DNA from: Methylomonas methanica
GTDB lineage: Bacteria; Pseudomonadota; Gammaproteobacteria; Methylococcales; Methylomonadaceae
DNA length: 64,000 nt
Assembly (NCBI GenBank): GCA_001644045.1
Contig: LUUF01000087.1
Location: 19,062-83,061, forward strand
Reading direction: 5' to 3'
Shown: positions 46,497 to 58,772 of the stretch, piece by piece
Position numbering within the stretch: the first letter of the stretch is position 1
Layout of the letters: each line of letters opens with the position of its first letter
Made by a program: the position numbers and the translations under genes
Notes under the pieces: model-generated
What the model saw: only the letters and a program-made list of their open reading frames with translations
Databases searched by the model: none
What the model was told of the DNA's origin: nothing

Positions 46497-48038
46497 ATGC
46501 AATTAAATCCATCAGAAATAAGTGATCTGATCAAAAAGAAGATCGAGAACTTCGACGCCCATATTGAGGCACATACCGAAGGCACAGTAGTTAGTGTCAC
46601 CGACGGTATTGTTCGGGTTCACGGTCTGTCGGAAGCAATGCAAGGCGAAATGCTGGAATTCCCTGGCGGCTCTTACGGCATGGCTTTGAACCTGGAAAGA
46701 GACTCGGTCGGTGTGGTAATGCTGGGTGCTTACCAACATATTACCGAAGGCGATACCGTTAAATGTACCGGTAGAATCCTGGAAGTGCCGGTCGGTGAAG
46801 CATTGCTGGGCCGCGTAGTCGATGCACTGGGCAACCCTATCGACGGCAAAGGCGCTATCGAAACCAAATTAAGCTCGCCAATCGAAAAAATTGCTCCTGG
46901 CGTTATCGCCAGACAATCGGTCGATCAACCGGTGCAAATCGGTTTGAAAGCGATTGACTCGATGATTCCCGTCGGTCGCGGCCAACGTGAGTTGATTATC
47001 GGCGACAGACAAACCGGTAAAACAGCTATTGCGATTGATGCGATCATCAATCAAAAAGGCACCGGCATCAAATGTATCTATGTTGCTATCGGCCAAAAAC
47101 GTTCTTCTATTGCCAACGTGGTTCGCAAACTGGAAGAGCACGGCGCGATGGAGCACACCATCATCGTGGTGGCTTCGGCTTCTGAATCGGCTGCGCTGCA
47201 ATTCATTGCGCCTTACACCGGTTGCTCAATGGGCGAATATTTCCGCGATATCGGAGAAGATGCACTGATTATTTATGACGATTTGACCAAGCAAGCTTGG
47301 GCATATCGCCAAATTTCCTTGCTGTTGCGTCGTCCGCCAGGTCGTGAAGCGTATCCAGGCGACGTGTTCTACATCCACTCTCGCCTGCTTGAACGTGCGG
47401 CTCGCATCAATGCGGTGGAAGTAGAGAAACTGACCAACGGTAAAGTGAAAGGTAAAACCGGTTCATTGACCGCGTTGCCGATTATCGAAACTCAAGGCGG
47501 TGACGTGTCTGCCTTCGTTCCAACCAACGTAATTTCGATCACCGACGGCCAGATTTTCCTGGAAACCGGCCTGTTCAACTCGGGTATTCGTCCAGCGGTC
47601 AACGCCGGTCTGTCAGTATCACGGGTTGGCGGTGCGGCACAAACCAAGATCATCAAAAAGCTGGGCGGCGGTATTCGTCTGGACTTGGCGCAGTTTCGCG
47701 AGTTAGCGGCGTTTGCTCAGTTCGCTTCCGATTTGGACGAAAGCACTCGTAAGCAAATCGAACGTGGACAACGCGTTACCGAGCTGATGAAACAAAATCA
47801 ATACGCACCGATGTCGGTCGCGGACATGAGTGTTTCTTTGTATGCGGCTAACGCTGGTTTCTTGGATAGCCTGGAAGTTAAAAAAGTACGCGATTTCGAA
47901 GCGGCTTTGTTGGACTTCATGCATGCCGACGAATCCGCGTTGATGGCTAAAATCAACGAGAAAGGCGACTATAACGACGAAATTCAAAAAGGCATACACA
48001 GTGCCATTGAACGTTTCGTCAAGACCGGTAGCTGGTAA
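46497..48038 (+). CDS. atpA: ATP synthase subunit alpha (F1)
   Basis: 513 residues, the standard bacterial length. Walker [12 protein letters not shown] (around residue 170) binds non-catalytic nucleotide, with [17 protein letters not shown] as Walker B and [27 protein letters not shown] containing the arginine-finger region. The N-terminus [18 protein letters not shown] is typical of proteobacterial alpha. Confidence 0.97.
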   Translation: MQLNPSEISDLIKKKIENFDAHIEAHTEGTVVSVTDGIVRVHGLSEAMQGEMLEFPGGSYGMALNLERDSVGVVMLGAYQHITEGDTVKCTGRILEVPVGEALLGRVVDALGNPIDGKGAIETKLSSPIEKIAPGVIARQSVDQPVQIGLKAIDSMIPVGRGQRELIIGDRQTGKTAIAIDAIINQKGTGIKCIYVAIGQKRSSIANVVRKLEEHGAMEHTIIVVASASESAALQFIAPYTGCSMGEYFRDIGEDALIIYDDLTKQAWAYRQISLLLRRPPGREAYPGDVFYIHSRLLERAARINAVEVEKLTNGKVKGKTGSLTALPIIETQGGDVSAFVPTNVISITDGQIFLETGLFNSGIRPAVNAGLSVSRVGGAAQTKIIKKLGGGIRLDLAQFRELAAFAQFASDLDESTRKQIERGQRVTELMKQNQYAPMSVADMSVSLYAANAGFLDSLEVKKVRDFEAALLDFMHADESALMAKINEKGDYNDEIQKGIHSAIERFVKTGSW

Positions 48039-48049
48039 AGGGTCCGCAC

Positions 48050-48913
48050 ATGGCTGTTGGCAAAGAGATACGTACCAAGATCGCGAGTATTAAAAATACT
48101 CAGAAGATTACTCGGGCCATGGAAATGGTGGCGGCGAGCAAGATGCGTAAAACCAAAGACAGAATGCAGGCCACCCGGCCTTACGCGAAGAAGATAGGCC
48201 AGATCATCAAACATCTGGCTTATGCCAATCCCGAATACAAGCATCCTTTTTTGATCGAACGCGAAGTCAAGCGCATCGGCATCATCGTAGTGAGCTCCGA
48301 TAGAGGCTTGTGCGGTGGTCTGAATGCCAACTTGTTCCGAAAAGTGTTGGGCGAAATGCAGCAATGGCAAAGCCAGCAGATCGCGGTAGACGTCTGCACT
48401 ATCGGCAGCAAAGCTGCAGGCTTTTTCAGCATGATCAGAGCCAATTTGATTGGGCAAGTCTCGAAATTGGGCGACACGCCGCATCAGAGCGAAATCATCG
48501 GCACGATCAAGATCATGCTGGATGCGTTCACCGCCGGCGAGATTGATGAATTATTTTTGATCAGTAATGATTTCGTAAACACCATGACGCAAAAACCGGT
48601 CGTGCAAAAATTATTGCCGGTTGCAGTGGGCGATTTAGGCGAAGAGTCCAAAGGCCGCTGGGATTACTTATACGAACCTGATGCTAAAGAAGTATTGGAC
48701 AGCTTATTGATCCGCTACGTGGAATCCGCGGTTTTCCAAGGTTTGGTGGAAAACAACGCCTGCGAGCAGGCTGCCCGTATGGTGGCGATGAAAAGCGCAT
48801 CCGATAACGCCGGAAATATCATTAAAGAATTGCAGTTGGTTTATAACAAAGCCAGACAGGCGGCAATTACGCAAGAGATTTCCGAGATCGTGGCCGGCGC
48901 TGCTGCTGTTTAG
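48050..48913 (+). CDS. atpG: ATP synthase subunit gamma (F1)
   Basis: 287 residues. The N-terminal [19 protein letters not shown] and [18 protein letters not shown] form the central-stalk coiled coil with the C-terminal helix ([20 protein letters not shown] and onward). The [17 protein letters not shown] segment is diagnostic. It begins eleven bases after atpA. Confidence 0.97.
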   Translation: MAVGKEIRTKIASIKNTQKITRAMEMVAASKMRKTKDRMQATRPYAKKIGQIIKHLAYANPEYKHPFLIEREVKRIGIIVVSSDRGLCGGLNANLFRKVLGEMQQWQSQQIAVDVCTIGSKAAGFFSMIRANLIGQVSKLGDTPHQSEIIGTIKIMLDAFTAGEIDELFLISNDFVNTMTQKPVVQKLLPVAVGDLGEESKGRWDYLYEPDAKEVLDSLLIRYVESAVFQGLVENNACEQAARMVAMKSASDNAGNIIKELQLVYNKARQAAITQEISEIVAGAAAV

Positions 48914-48936
48914 AGCATCACGACAAGTTTAGATAG

Positions 48937-50331
<1,395 letters not shown>

Positions 50332-50355
50332 ACCACCTCATAGGAGAGTTTTGAC

Positions 50356-50778
50356 ATGGCAATGACCATTCATGTGGACATCGTCAGCGCGGAGCAGGAA
50401 ATATTTTCCGGCTTGGCTGAAATGGTCTTCGCGCCGGCCGAAATGGGCGATGTCGGTATCGCGCCGCGCCATGCGCCCTTAATCACCAAGCTTAAACCCG
50501 GTGAAGTGCGGGTTAAGCTGAGTGACAAAGACTATCAGGCGTTTTATGTGTCGGGTGGCTTTCTGGAAGTTCAGCCGCATCTGGTGACCGTTTTGGCGGA
50601 TACCGCGATCAGAGCAAAAGATATCGACGAAGCTGCGGCATTGCAAGCCAAAGCCAGAGCGGAAGAAATGCTGAGTGATAAATCGGGTAAATACGATTAC
50701 GCGATCGCACAAGCCGAATTAGCGCAAGCAGTAAACCAGTTGAGAACCTTGGAAAGATTAAGAAAACGTGGTGCGTAA
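50356..50778 (+). CDS. atpC: ATP synthase subunit epsilon (F1)
   Basis: 140 residues: an N-terminal beta sandwich ([54 protein letters not shown]) and two C-terminal helices able to inhibit the motor. Last gene of the atp operon; a terminator follows 22 bases after its stop. Confidence 0.96.
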   Translation: MAMTIHVDIVSAEQEIFSGLAEMVFAPAEMGDVGIAPRHAPLITKLKPGEVRVKLSDKDYQAFYVSGGFLEVQPHLVTVLADTAIRAKDIDEAAALQAKARAEEMLSDKSGKYDYAIAQAELAQAVNQLRTLERLRKRGA

Positions 50779-50800
50779 ACTATTTATTGCGTAAAAATAT

Positions 50801-50835
50801 AAGCCCGATGACGCTGACGTTATCGGGCTTTTTTT
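50801..50835 (+). terminator. rho-independent terminator of the atp operon
   Basis: AAGCCCGATGACG-CTG-ACGTTATCGGGCTT followed directly by seven T. The stem has one mismatch and is GC-rich, with a U-tract, so it is a clear intrinsic terminator between atpC and glmU. Confidence 0.9.
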
Positions 50836-50851
50836 GTTTTAAGGAATAGCA

Positions 50852-52222
50852 ATGTCGATTAAAACCATCATCTTGGCAGCCGGCCAAGGCACTAGAATGC
50901 GTTCGTCGCGGCCCAAAGTACTGCACGAAATCGCCAATAAAGCCCTGTTGCAGCATGTCTACGAAACCAGCCTTTCGCTGGAAAATAATCAGATTTTCAT
51001 CATCTACGGCCACGGCGGCGAGACTGTCAAACAAACATTGAGTAGTTTGGACGCCACCTGGATAGAGCAAAAACAGCAGCTAGGCACCGGGCACGCGGTA
51101 CAGCAGGCGATTCACCACGTCGACGATCCGGATACCGTCTTAATACTGTACGGCGATGTACCCTTATTAAAAGCCAAAACCATTCAAACTCTATTGCACA
51201 AGGTCAGCTTGACGTCTTTGGCCTTGCTGACCGTCAATTTGGACGATCCGACTGGCTACGGCCGCATCGTCCGCGACAAAGACCACGCCGTCGTCAAAAT
51301 TGTTGAGCAAAAAGACGCCAACGAAGTGGAATTGCAAATCAGCGAAGGCAACACTGGCATACTGGCATGCAAAGGTAGCCAGTTGAAGCAATGGTTATCC
51401 AGGCTGAGCAATAACAACGCCCAAAACGAATACTATTTGACCGATATTATCGAAATGGCCGTGGAAGACGGCTTGAGCGTCGAAACCACTCAAGCCGGCA
51501 GTCAGGATGAAGTATTGGGTGTGAATAATCGCAGCCAATTGGCGCACTTGGAGCGAGTGTATCAACTGGAGCAAGCGCAGACGCTGATGGAGAAAGGCGT
51601 CACGCTGCGCGATCCGGCACGGGTAGATGTGCGGGGCAGTTTTGCCGAGCTGGGCCAGGACATCGATGTGGACATTAACGTGATCTTCGAGGGCACAAAT
51701 CGCATCGGCTCCAACGTGAAAATCGGCCCCAATTGCCTGATTAAAAACGCCAGCATCGCCAACGATGTCGAGATATTAGCCAACAGCGTGATCGAGGACG
51801 CCTCGGTCGGCGTAGGCAGCCGGATTGGGCCATTTGCCCGTCTGCGTCCGCAGACCGAACTGGCCGATCATGTGCATATCGGCAATTTCGTGGAAATCAA
51901 GAAATCCACCGTCGCCACCGGCAGCAAAATTAATCATTTAAGCTATATTGGCGATAGCGAAGTGGGTAGCAAAGTCAATATCGGCGCCGGCACCATCACC
52001 TGCAATTACGACGGCGTGAATAAATTTAAAACCGTTATCGAAGACGGCGCCTTCATCGGCTCCGATACGCAATTGGTGGCGCCGGTGACTGTCGGTAAAA
52101 ACGCCACCATTGGCGCCGGTTCGACCATTACCCGAGATACGCCGGAAAATCAGTTAACCCTTAGCCGAAGCAAACAGCTTAGCGTGCCGACCTGGCAGCG
52201 TCCGGTTAAATTGGAGAAATAA
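50852..52222 (+). CDS. glmU: bifunctional GlcNAc-1-phosphate uridylyltransferase / glucosamine-1-phosphate acetyltransferase
   Basis: 456 residues. The N-terminal pyrophosphorylase motif is [21 protein letters not shown]; the C-terminal half is a left-handed beta helix of hexapeptide repeats with the acetyltransferase signature [20 protein letters not shown] and [11 protein letters not shown]. It makes UDP-GlcNAc for peptidoglycan and lipopolysaccharide. It has AAGGAAT before the ATG, follows the atp terminator and precedes glmS by one base. Confidence 0.97.
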   Translation: MSIKTIILAAGQGTRMRSSRPKVLHEIANKALLQHVYETSLSLENNQIFIIYGHGGETVKQTLSSLDATWIEQKQQLGTGHAVQQAIHHVDDPDTVLILYGDVPLLKAKTIQTLLHKVSLTSLALLTVNLDDPTGYGRIVRDKDHAVVKIVEQKDANEVELQISEGNTGILACKGSQLKQWLSRLSNNNAQNEYYLTDIIEMAVEDGLSVETTQAGSQDEVLGVNNRSQLAHLERVYQLEQAQTLMEKGVTLRDPARVDVRGSFAELGQDIDVDINVIFEGTNRIGSNVKIGPNCLIKNASIANDVEILANSVIEDASVGVGSRIGPFARLRPQTELADHVHIGNFVEIKKSTVATGSKINHLSYIGDSEVGSKVNIGAGTITCNYDGVNKFKTVIEDGAFIGSDTQLVAPVTVGKNATIGAGSTITRDTPENQLTLSRSKQLSVPTWQRPVKLEK

Positions 52223-52223
52223 T

Positions 52224-54053
52224 ATGTGTGGGATTGTCGCGGGTATTGCGCAACGTAATGTTGTACCCATTTTACTGGAAGGCCTGAAACGCCTGGAATA
52301 TCGTGGCTACGACTCGGCCGGTTTGGCCGTGGTCAGTCAGGGCGAAATATTTCGCAAACGCGAGCTGGGCAAAGTCAAAGGACTGGAAGCCTTAATCGCC
52401 GCAGATCCTATCGAAGGCAATATCGGTATCGCCCACACCCGCTGGGCCACCCACGGCAAACCCAGCACGCGCAACGCTCATCCCCATGTCAGTCGCGACA
52501 AAGTGGCGGTGGTACATAACGGTATTATCGAAAATCACGATCATCTGCGTACGGCCCTGCAACAGAACGGTTTCGAATTTACCTCCGAAACCGATACCGA
52601 AGTCATCGTGCATAAAATTGCCGAAGATTTGCAAACCGCCGACAGCCTGCTAAACGCGGTGAAAGCCACGGTCGCCACCTTGCAAGGCGCCTACGCATTG
52701 GGAGTGGTATTCATCGACTGCCCGGATACCTTGATCGCTTGCCGCAAAGGCAGCCCGTTGGTGATCGGCGTCGGTATCGGCGAATATTTTATCGCGTCCG
52801 ACATTGCCGCCCTATTGCCGGTTACCCAGCGCTTCATTTTCCTGGAAGACGGCGACATTGCCGAGCTGAAAATCGACAGTCTGGTGATTTACGACGAGAA
52901 CGACCACCGCGTCGAGCGCCCCATCGTCGAAAGTCAGCTGAAAGCCGATTCGGTAGACAAAGGTAAATACCGCCACTACATGCTCAAGGAGATTTACGAG
53001 CAAGCCTGGGCGGTGTCCGAAACCCTGGAAGGCCGTTTCATCGACAACCGCTTGCAGGATAACGCCTTCGGCCACAATGCCGCCGAAGTCTTCGACCAGA
53101 TCAAATCGGTACAGATCCTGGCCTGCGGCACCAGTTACCATTCCGGTCTGGTGGCACGCTATTGGTTTGAGAAACTGGCGCGAGTGCCCTGCTCCATCGA
53201 AGTGGCTAGCGAGTTCAGATACCGCAATCCGGTTATTTCCCCGGACACCCTGGTCGTCACCATTTCCCAGTCCGGCGAAACCGCCGATACATTGGCTGCG
53301 CTACTGGAAGCCAAACGCCTGGGTGTCAAACACTCGCTGGTGATCTGCAACGCCCCGGAAAGCTCGCTGGTGCGCGAATCCGATCTGGTTATGATGACCC
53401 GCGCCGGCCCGGAAATCGGTGTCGCCTCGACCAAAGCCTTCACCACCCAGCTGGTGGCTTTGCTGATGTTGATCATCGCCGTTGGCCGCCGCTTTGCGTT
53501 GACCAAGGAAACCGAAGAGAAAATCGTCTCCGAGTTATTCAGCCTGCCCGGTAACATCGAAAAAGTGTTGAAACTGGATAACGCTATCGAATTGCTGTCG
53601 CAGCGCTTTGCTGACAAACACAACGCCCTCTTCCTCGGTCGCGGCACCCATTACCCGATCGCGATGGAAGGTGCCTTGAAGCTGAAGGAGATTTCCTACA
53701 TCCACGCCGAAGCCTACCCAGCCGGAGAGCTGAAACACGGCCCGCTGGCTTTGATCGACGCGGAAATGCCGGTCGTGACCGTGGCGCCAAACAACAACCT
53801 GCTGGAAAAGCTGAAATCCAATATCCAGGAAGTCAGCGCCCGTGGCGGCCAGTTGATTGTGTTTATGGATGAAGAGCTGGCGGAAAGCAGCGACGAAAAC
53901 GTGCAAATTGTCAAAATGCCCAGCGTCGCCAACATCATCTCGCCTATCGTCTACACGATACCGCTACAACTGCTGTCCTACCACGTCGCCGTACTCAAAG
54001 GCACCGACGTCGACCAACCGCGCAATTTAGCCAAGTCGGTGACGGTGGAATAG
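52224..54053 (+). CDS. glmS: glutamine-fructose-6-phosphate aminotransferase
   Basis: 609 residues. Cys2 in [10 protein letters not shown] is the amidotransferase nucleophile; [16 protein letters not shown] and HNGIIENH complete that domain. Two SIS domains follow ([41 protein letters not shown]) with the terminal [13 protein letters not shown], which is the most conserved part. It makes glucosamine-6-phosphate. Its last 36 bases are the recognition sequence for TnsD, and a Tn7 element is inserted just downstream. Confidence 0.98.
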   Translation: MCGIVAGIAQRNVVPILLEGLKRLEYRGYDSAGLAVVSQGEIFRKRELGKVKGLEALIAADPIEGNIGIAHTRWATHGKPSTRNAHPHVSRDKVAVVHNGIIENHDHLRTALQQNGFEFTSETDTEVIVHKIAEDLQTADSLLNAVKATVATLQGAYALGVVFIDCPDTLIACRKGSPLVIGVGIGEYFIASDIAALLPVTQRFIFLEDGDIAELKIDSLVIYDENDHRVERPIVESQLKADSVDKGKYRHYMLKEIYEQAWAVSETLEGRFIDNRLQDNAFGHNAAEVFDQIKSVQILACGTSYHSGLVARYWFEKLARVPCSIEVASEFRYRNPVISPDTLVVTISQSGETADTLAALLEAKRLGVKHSLVICNAPESSLVRESDLVMMTRAGPEIGVASTKAFTTQLVALLMLIIAVGRRFALTKETEEKIVSELFSLPGNIEKVLKLDNAIELLSQRFADKHNALFLGRGTHYPIAMEGALKLKEISYIHAEAYPAGELKHGPLALIDAEMPVVTVAPNNNLLEKLKSNIQEVSARGGQLIVFMDEELAESSDENVQIVKMPSVANIISPIVYTIPLQLLSYHVAVLKGTDVDQPRNLAKSVTVE

Positions 54054-54078
54054 CGGTAGTTTTGACGGAACGGATTCC
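54018..54078 (+). other. attTn7 recognition region and predicted 5-bp target duplication
   Basis: The final codons of glmS (encoding [10 protein letters not shown]) are the region bound by TnsD in Tn7. The transposon end begins at 54079, so the 5-base target duplication would be ATTCC at 54074-54078, its centre 23 bases past the last base of the glmS stop. This matches the known Tn7 insertion point and leaves glmS intact. Confidence 0.85.
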
Positions 54079-54169
54079 TGTGGGAGGACAAAATAGTTAT
54101 AAACGGAACAAAATTGTTTAAAACTAGCTCAAAATAGTTCTAAACTAGACAAAATAATTGTAAAACAAA
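54079..54169 (+). repeat. Tn7 right end with four TnsB-binding-type repeats
   Basis: After the terminal TGTGGGAGG, four copies of a roughly 20-base repeat of form GACAAAATAGTT-TAAAC start at 54087, 54107, 54128 and 54148. They are spaced 20, 21 and 20 bases, covering the whole 90-base end, as in the right end of Tn7 with its four adjoining TnsB sites. Copies 1 and 3 hold ACAAAATAGTT or CAAAATAGTT, copy 2 CAAAATTGTT and copy 4 CAAAATAATT. Confidence 0.9.
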
Positions 54170-54171
54170 AA

Positions 54172-54205
54172 AGTCCGGCTATGCTGCTTAAAAGCATACT
54201 GGACT
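54172..54205 (+). promoter_or_regulatory. inverted repeat just before tnsA
   Basis: AGTCCGGCTATGCT-GCTTAA-AAGCATACTGGACT forms a stem with few mismatches six bases before the tnsA ATG. A very similar inverted repeat stands at the same position in E. coli Tn7, so it is conserved and probably affects tnsA expression (as an operator or RNA hairpin). Confidence 0.6.
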
Positions 54206-54210
54206 TTTTT

Positions 54211-55038
54211 ATGGGCAAATCTCAGCAGTACCTATCAGAAACGCAGATAAAACGCCGAATTAAAGAAGGGCGAGGCCAAGGTTTTGGTAAAAGTTATCAG
54301 CCTTGGTTGAACGTTCAAGATGTACCGTCTGAAGGTCGCTCTCATCGTCTCTATTCGCATAAAACAAAGCGAATTCATCACTTGTTGTCTGATCTGGAGT
54401 TAGCCTCCTTTTTCGTATTTGAGTGGTTGCCAATTGTCACTGATATCCGTGAGCAGTTTCCTTTAAATCTGGAGGATACTCAGGCTATTTCGATGGAGAA
54501 TGGCATAAAACACCCGAGCATTCGTGGTACTGCCCAGATTATGTCTTCAGATTTCTTGATTGATGCCAGTAGTGGTCCTTATCGACAATTTGCCGTTCAG
54601 GTCAAATCTTTGGAGGCGCTCGCTGACCAACGCACTATTGAGAAATTAGAACTCGAACGACGCTATTGGCAGCTAAAACAAGTGCCGTGGTTTATCGTCA
54701 CAGAGAATGAGATAGACCCAGCTATTAAACAAAACATTGAATGGTTATATTCGGCCAAAACAGATCATGCAGTTGATTCTGAGCTTATTGCTCAGATCCC
54801 CATTTTATTAAATGCATTTACCAAAGCACCCAATACTAAAATTATCGATATTTGTAAACAAATAGATGCAGCCTACGACTTGACGCTTGGACAGACATTG
54901 AGTGATGTTCGTACTTTAACGGCAAATGGTTTCATAAAATTCAATATCTATAAAGCTTTTAGAACAATAACTGGCTCAGAGCTGATTCTTTGCCACGAAG
55001 ATGGTTTGGAGACATTACTGCATGTGGCAAATCAATGA
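54211..55038 (+). CDS. tnsA: Tn7 transposase endonuclease subunit TnsA
   Basis: 275 residues from the ATG at 54211; an ATG 30 bases upstream lies in the inverted repeat and would add residues not found in Tn7. The restriction-enzyme-like catalytic residues match E. coli TnsA exactly in number: Glu63 (LSDLELASF), Asp114 (MSSDFLIDA) and Lys132 (FAVQVKSL). TnsA cuts the 5' ends of the transposon, giving cut-and-paste movement with TnsB. The N-terminus IKRRIKEGRGQGFGKSY is also nearly identical. The end overlaps tnsB by 17 bases. Confidence 0.97.
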   Translation: MGKSQQYLSETQIKRRIKEGRGQGFGKSYQPWLNVQDVPSEGRSHRLYSHKTKRIHHLLSDLELASFFVFEWLPIVTDIREQFPLNLEDTQAISMENGIKHPSIRGTAQIMSSDFLIDASSGPYRQFAVQVKSLEALADQRTIEKLELERRYWQLKQVPWFIVTENEIDPAIKQNIEWLYSAKTDHAVDSELIAQIPILLNAFTKAPNTKIIDICKQIDAAYDLTLGQTLSDVRTLTANGFIKFNIYKAFRTITGSELILCHEDGLETLLHVANQ

Positions 55039-57115
55039 AGTTCTGAGTTTTGATGGGCATCTCTATCGAATTTTAGCAATAAATCCAGGGGAAATTGTTT
55101 GGATTAAAATTGGCGACGACAAAGGCGTTCCTGAATTTGTTCTGGAGATCAAGCTCTTGAATTATTTGGATGAAGGACGTTTAATTCGAAACACAGACCC
55201 ATACGCAAATATTCATGCAGAAGAACCAAAGCTTGGTTCTGTATCGTACATTAAGCGTGAACGAGCTCTGGCAATAATTCAGCCAATTATTATTGATGGA
55301 GGTTGTTTTGAAGCAAGAGAAAGGGCAAAACGTGTAGCACAGGTTGAGAAATCGGGTATAGCCACCAAGGCCACGATCTACAGGCTTTTGCGTAAGTATT
55401 GGCAACGTGGACAAAAACCAAATGCCCTGATTCCAGATTTTAAACAAAGTGGAGCTCCCGGAAAAAAAAGGTCTGGAGTGGGAGTTCTGAAAATTGGCAG
55501 GCGCAGGCAGTATGGTAAAGGTGAAGGAATTAAAGTAACAGAGGATATTGAGCGATTATTTCGAATCACCATAGAAAAATACATAATGAAGAACGATGGT
55601 GAAAAGCCGACGAAAGCCTACCGTCGTTTTATTGGTTCGTTCTCACAATATTTCCCCAAGGTGCTTGAAGAAAATCGTCCAACCTTACGGCAATTTAGAT
55701 ATTTCTACGACCGTGAGTATCTGAAACCACAGCGATTAATAGCGCAGACAGATGCCTGTAACTACAAAAAGGATATTCGCCCTTTAACTAGCACCGGGAC
55801 GGCAAACGTTTTAGGACCTGGTAGTCGGTATGAAATTGACGCTACCATTGCTGACATTTATCTAGTCGCAGGCGATGACAGAAGTAAAATCATAGGCAGG
55901 CCAACTCTTTATATCGTAATTGACGTATTTAGCCGAATGATTGCCGGGTTTTATATCGGCTTTGATAACCCATCCTATGTCGTAGCAATGCAGGCTATCG
56001 TGAACGCTTGTATTGAAAAGACGGAGATTTGTAGCAAGATGGGGATTGAGATAACTAATGATGAATGGCCATGTATAGGTTTGCCGAATGTAATACTTGC
56101 AGATCGAGGTGAAATGATGAGCCATCAGGTTGACGCCCTAATCGCAGGGTTCAACCTTAGAATTGAAAGCGCCCCACCAAGGCGTGGCGATGCAAAAGGC
56201 ATTGTCGAAAGTTGTTTTCGAACCCTACAGGCTGAATTTAAACCTTATGCCCCCGGTGTTGTTGCTGGTCTTAGAGTTAAAAAACATGGGGAGAGAGATT
56301 ATCGACTGGATGCTGTAATGGCTATACAGGATTTTTCACAAATCCTGGTGAAGACCATCCTGTTTAGGAATAATTATCATGTCATGGACAAGTATGACCG
56401 AGATGCCGATTTGCCAACTGATCTACCATCTATCCCAGTCCACCTTTGGCACTGGGGAATGCAACATCGTGTAGGTAATCTAAGAACTGTTGATCCTGAA
56501 CATTTACGGATAGCGGTGTTACCACGGCGAAAAGCATCAGTTTCGCCGTTTGGTATCAACTTATGGGGGCTGTTTTACACCTCCTCAGAGGTTTTAAGAG
56601 AAGGATGGCTGCACCGCAGCAGCGATATCAGTAGACCACAATCGTTGGAGGCAGCCTATGATCCGGGCTGCGCAGATACTATTTACTTGTTTCCACAACC
56701 CGGTAGCCGGGTTTATTGGGTGTGCTCATTGACAGATCGAAGCAGGCAATTTCGTGGTCTGACATTCTGGCAAGTATGGGAAATACAGAATGAAGAGAAG
56801 CACAAGAAAGCAAATGCAAGATTTGACGAAGCCTCCAAGAGGCGAGAATTAGATGCCTTTGTGCAGGCGAAGATCAATGAGGCTGTAAAGCTTGCTCCAA
56901 AATTAGCTGGGTCGAATCAGCAGCGAATTCAACAAATTAAGTCCAACAAGAAAGCGGCTCTAAATGATGAGCGACGGAGTCGTGCTAAATCTTCGAGCCC
57001 GGAAAAAGCTAAGAGTTTGGCAGCAGTTATTCCACTAAACTCAACTGATGAAGACTACAGTTTCCCGAATTATGTGCCGGGACTATTTGGACCCGACGAT
57101 GATGAGCCACAATGA
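55022..57115 (+). CDS. tnsB: Tn7 transposase TnsB (DDE)
   Basis: 697 residues from the ATG at 55022 (protein [12 protein letters not shown]). The DDE triad sits at Asp273 ([11 protein letters not shown]), Asp361 ([13 protein letters not shown]) and Glu396 ([10 protein letters not shown]), the same numbers as in E. coli TnsB. The N-terminal half contains the end-binding domains ([24 protein letters not shown]), and the C-terminus has a TnsC-interacting tail ending [14 protein letters not shown]. It binds the end repeats and performs 3' cleavage and joining. Its end overlaps tnsC by four bases (ATGA). Confidence 0.97.
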   Translation: MWQINEVLSFDGHLYRILAINPGEIVWIKIGDDKGVPEFVLEIKLLNYLDEGRLIRNTDPYANIHAEEPKLGSVSYIKRERALAIIQPIIIDGGCFEARERAKRVAQVEKSGIATKATIYRLLRKYWQRGQKPNALIPDFKQSGAPGKKRSGVGVLKIGRRRQYGKGEGIKVTEDIERLFRITIEKYIMKNDGEKPTKAYRRFIGSFSQYFPKVLEENRPTLRQFRYFYDREYLKPQRLIAQTDACNYKKDIRPLTSTGTANVLGPGSRYEIDATIADIYLVAGDDRSKIIGRPTLYIVIDVFSRMIAGFYIGFDNPSYVVAMQAIVNACIEKTEICSKMGIEITNDEWPCIGLPNVILADRGEMMSHQVDALIAGFNLRIESAPPRRGDAKGIVESCFRTLQAEFKPYAPGVVAGLRVKKHGERDYRLDAVMAIQDFSQILVKTILFRNNYHVMDKYDRDADLPTDLPSIPVHLWHWGMQHRVGNLRTVDPEHLRIAVLPRRKASVSPFGINLWGLFYTSSEVLREGWLHRSSDISRPQSLEAAYDPGCADTIYLFPQPGSRVYWVCSLTDRSRQFRGLTFWQVWEIQNEEKHKKANARFDEASKRRELDAFVQAKINEAVKLAPKLAGSNQQRIQQIKSNKKAALNDERRSRAKSSSPEKAKSLAAVIPLNSTDEDYSFPNYVPGLFGPDDDEPQ

Positions 57116-58767
57116 GCACAACTCAAATTACTGCTATTTATCGTGATACAGGTGTAGAAGCCTATCGCGATAATCCATTTATAGAAGCTTTACCACCACT
57201 ACAGGAGTCATTCGATGGTGCGGCAGCATTAAGATCCTGGTTGATATTTGACGATACAGACTTGCAAAAAGCTCGGGTGGTCAGAGCGCACAATATCTGT
57301 CGCATTGCCGATGATTTTTTCCAGCCACTGGGTCTGCATATACATTTAAGTGAAAAGATATCCGTGATGATCCGTGGCGGCTATGTCGGTAGAAATCCAA
57401 AGACGGGGGATTTACAACGGCATCTGCAAAACGGTTATGAACGGGTTCAAACTGGCGATTTATCGAGTTTCAGATTTCAGGAGGCGAAGTCAACGGCTCA
57501 AAGCATGTTAATTATTGGTTGTTCTGGAAGTGGTAAAACGACATCGTTGCAACGAATCCTGGCTACATACCCACAGGTGATTTACCACCCGGATTTTAAT
57601 CTAGAACAAGTGGTTTATCTGAAAATCGATTGTTCCCACAATGGTTCACTTAAAGAGATTTGTCTTAATTTTTTCAGGGCGTTAGACAAAGCGCTTGGCT
57701 CAAATTATGAAAAGCGATATGGCCTAAAACGAAATAGCGTTGAAACCCTGTTGGCGCTGATGGCCCAAATTGCCAACGCTCATGCATTAGGTTTATTAGT
57801 GATTGATGAAATACAGCATTTAAGTCGAGCCAAATCAGGTGGCTCACAAGAAATGCTGAATTTTTTTGTGACTATGGTCAACTCCATTGGCGTCCCTGTG
57901 ATGTTGATCGGCACACCAAAAGCGAGGGAAATTTTTGAAGCTGACCTTCGTTCGGCAAGGCGCGGAGCGGGTTTTGGAGCTATATTTTGGGAGCCATTGG
58001 CGCAAAGCCAGAATGGAAACAGCAATCCCGAATGGGTGGCTTTTACTAATAACCTTTGGAAGTTGCAGTTATTGCAAAACCGGGATTTGGTGCTCTCTAG
58101 GGAAGTTCGTGACATTTGGTACGATTTAACTCAGGGCGTAATGGATATTGTTGTTAAGTTGTTTGTGTTGGCTCAGTTACGCGCTCTGGCATTGAACAAA
58201 GAACGTATCACCGTGGGGTTACTGCAAAAGGTGTACCAGGACGAACTAAAGCCAGTGCATCCTATGCTTGATGCCTTGCGGTCTGGCATTCCTGAACGAA
58301 TTGCTCGTTATTCGGACCTTATGGTCCCTGAAATTGACAAGCGGCTAATCCAACTGCAACAAGATATCGCGGCGATGACGGAACGGACTCCAGAAGAGCT
58401 AGTATTAAATGATCTAGCAACCGACGACGAACGTCGCATCTATCTGATGTTAAAAAATGATTATGATTCCAAATTGCTGTTTGCAACAGTTCGTAAAGCA
58501 TTTAGCGAAAACCCAGCAATGACGAGGCAACAATTATTGCCGATCATTCTGAATTGGTTAGCAGAAGAAGATCAGTCGGTTTCGCATAAACCAAATGCAA
58601 TTTGTCTAGGAGCCAAGGTAGTGAAATTAGAAAATTGGGATAGCTTAGCTGACGACGATTTGCGGTTTATCAAGTCGCAAAAAGTATCAGCAAAAGCTGT
58701 CCATACCGCACTCAAAAACAAAGGGATGCTATTGGAACTTAGAGAGCATTTTGGCAAAGTGAGTTAA
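57112..58767 (+). CDS. tnsC: Tn7 transposition regulator ATPase TnsC
   Basis: 551 residues (555 in Tn7). Walker A GCSGSGKT at residues 136-143 and Walker [14 protein letters not shown] are intact, with [30 protein letters not shown] around the sensor region. As an AAA+ protein it forms a polymer on DNA at the target chosen by TnsD or TnsE and activates TnsAB; its ATP state also gives target immunity. It overlaps tnsB and ends five bases before tnsD. Confidence 0.97.
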   Translation: MSTTQITAIYRDTGVEAYRDNPFIEALPPLQESFDGAAALRSWLIFDDTDLQKARVVRAHNICRIADDFFQPLGLHIHLSEKISVMIRGGYVGRNPKTGDLQRHLQNGYERVQTGDLSSFRFQEAKSTAQSMLIIGCSGSGKTTSLQRILATYPQVIYHPDFNLEQVVYLKIDCSHNGSLKEICLNFFRALDKALGSNYEKRYGLKRNSVETLLALMAQIANAHALGLLVIDEIQHLSRAKSGGSQEMLNFFVTMVNSIGVPVMLIGTPKAREIFEADLRSARRGAGFGAIFWEPLAQSQNGNSNPEWVAFTNNLWKLQLLQNRDLVLSREVRDIWYDLTQGVMDIVVKLFVLAQLRALALNKERITVGLLQKVYQDELKPVHPMLDALRSGIPERIARYSDLMVPEIDKRLIQLQQDIAAMTERTPEELVLNDLATDDERRIYLMLKNDYDSKLLFATVRKAFSENPAMTRQQLLPIILNWLAEEDQSVSHKPNAICLGAKVVKLENWDSLADDDLRFIKSQKVSAKAVHTALKNKGMLLELREHFGKVS

Positions 58768-58772
58768 CCTCT

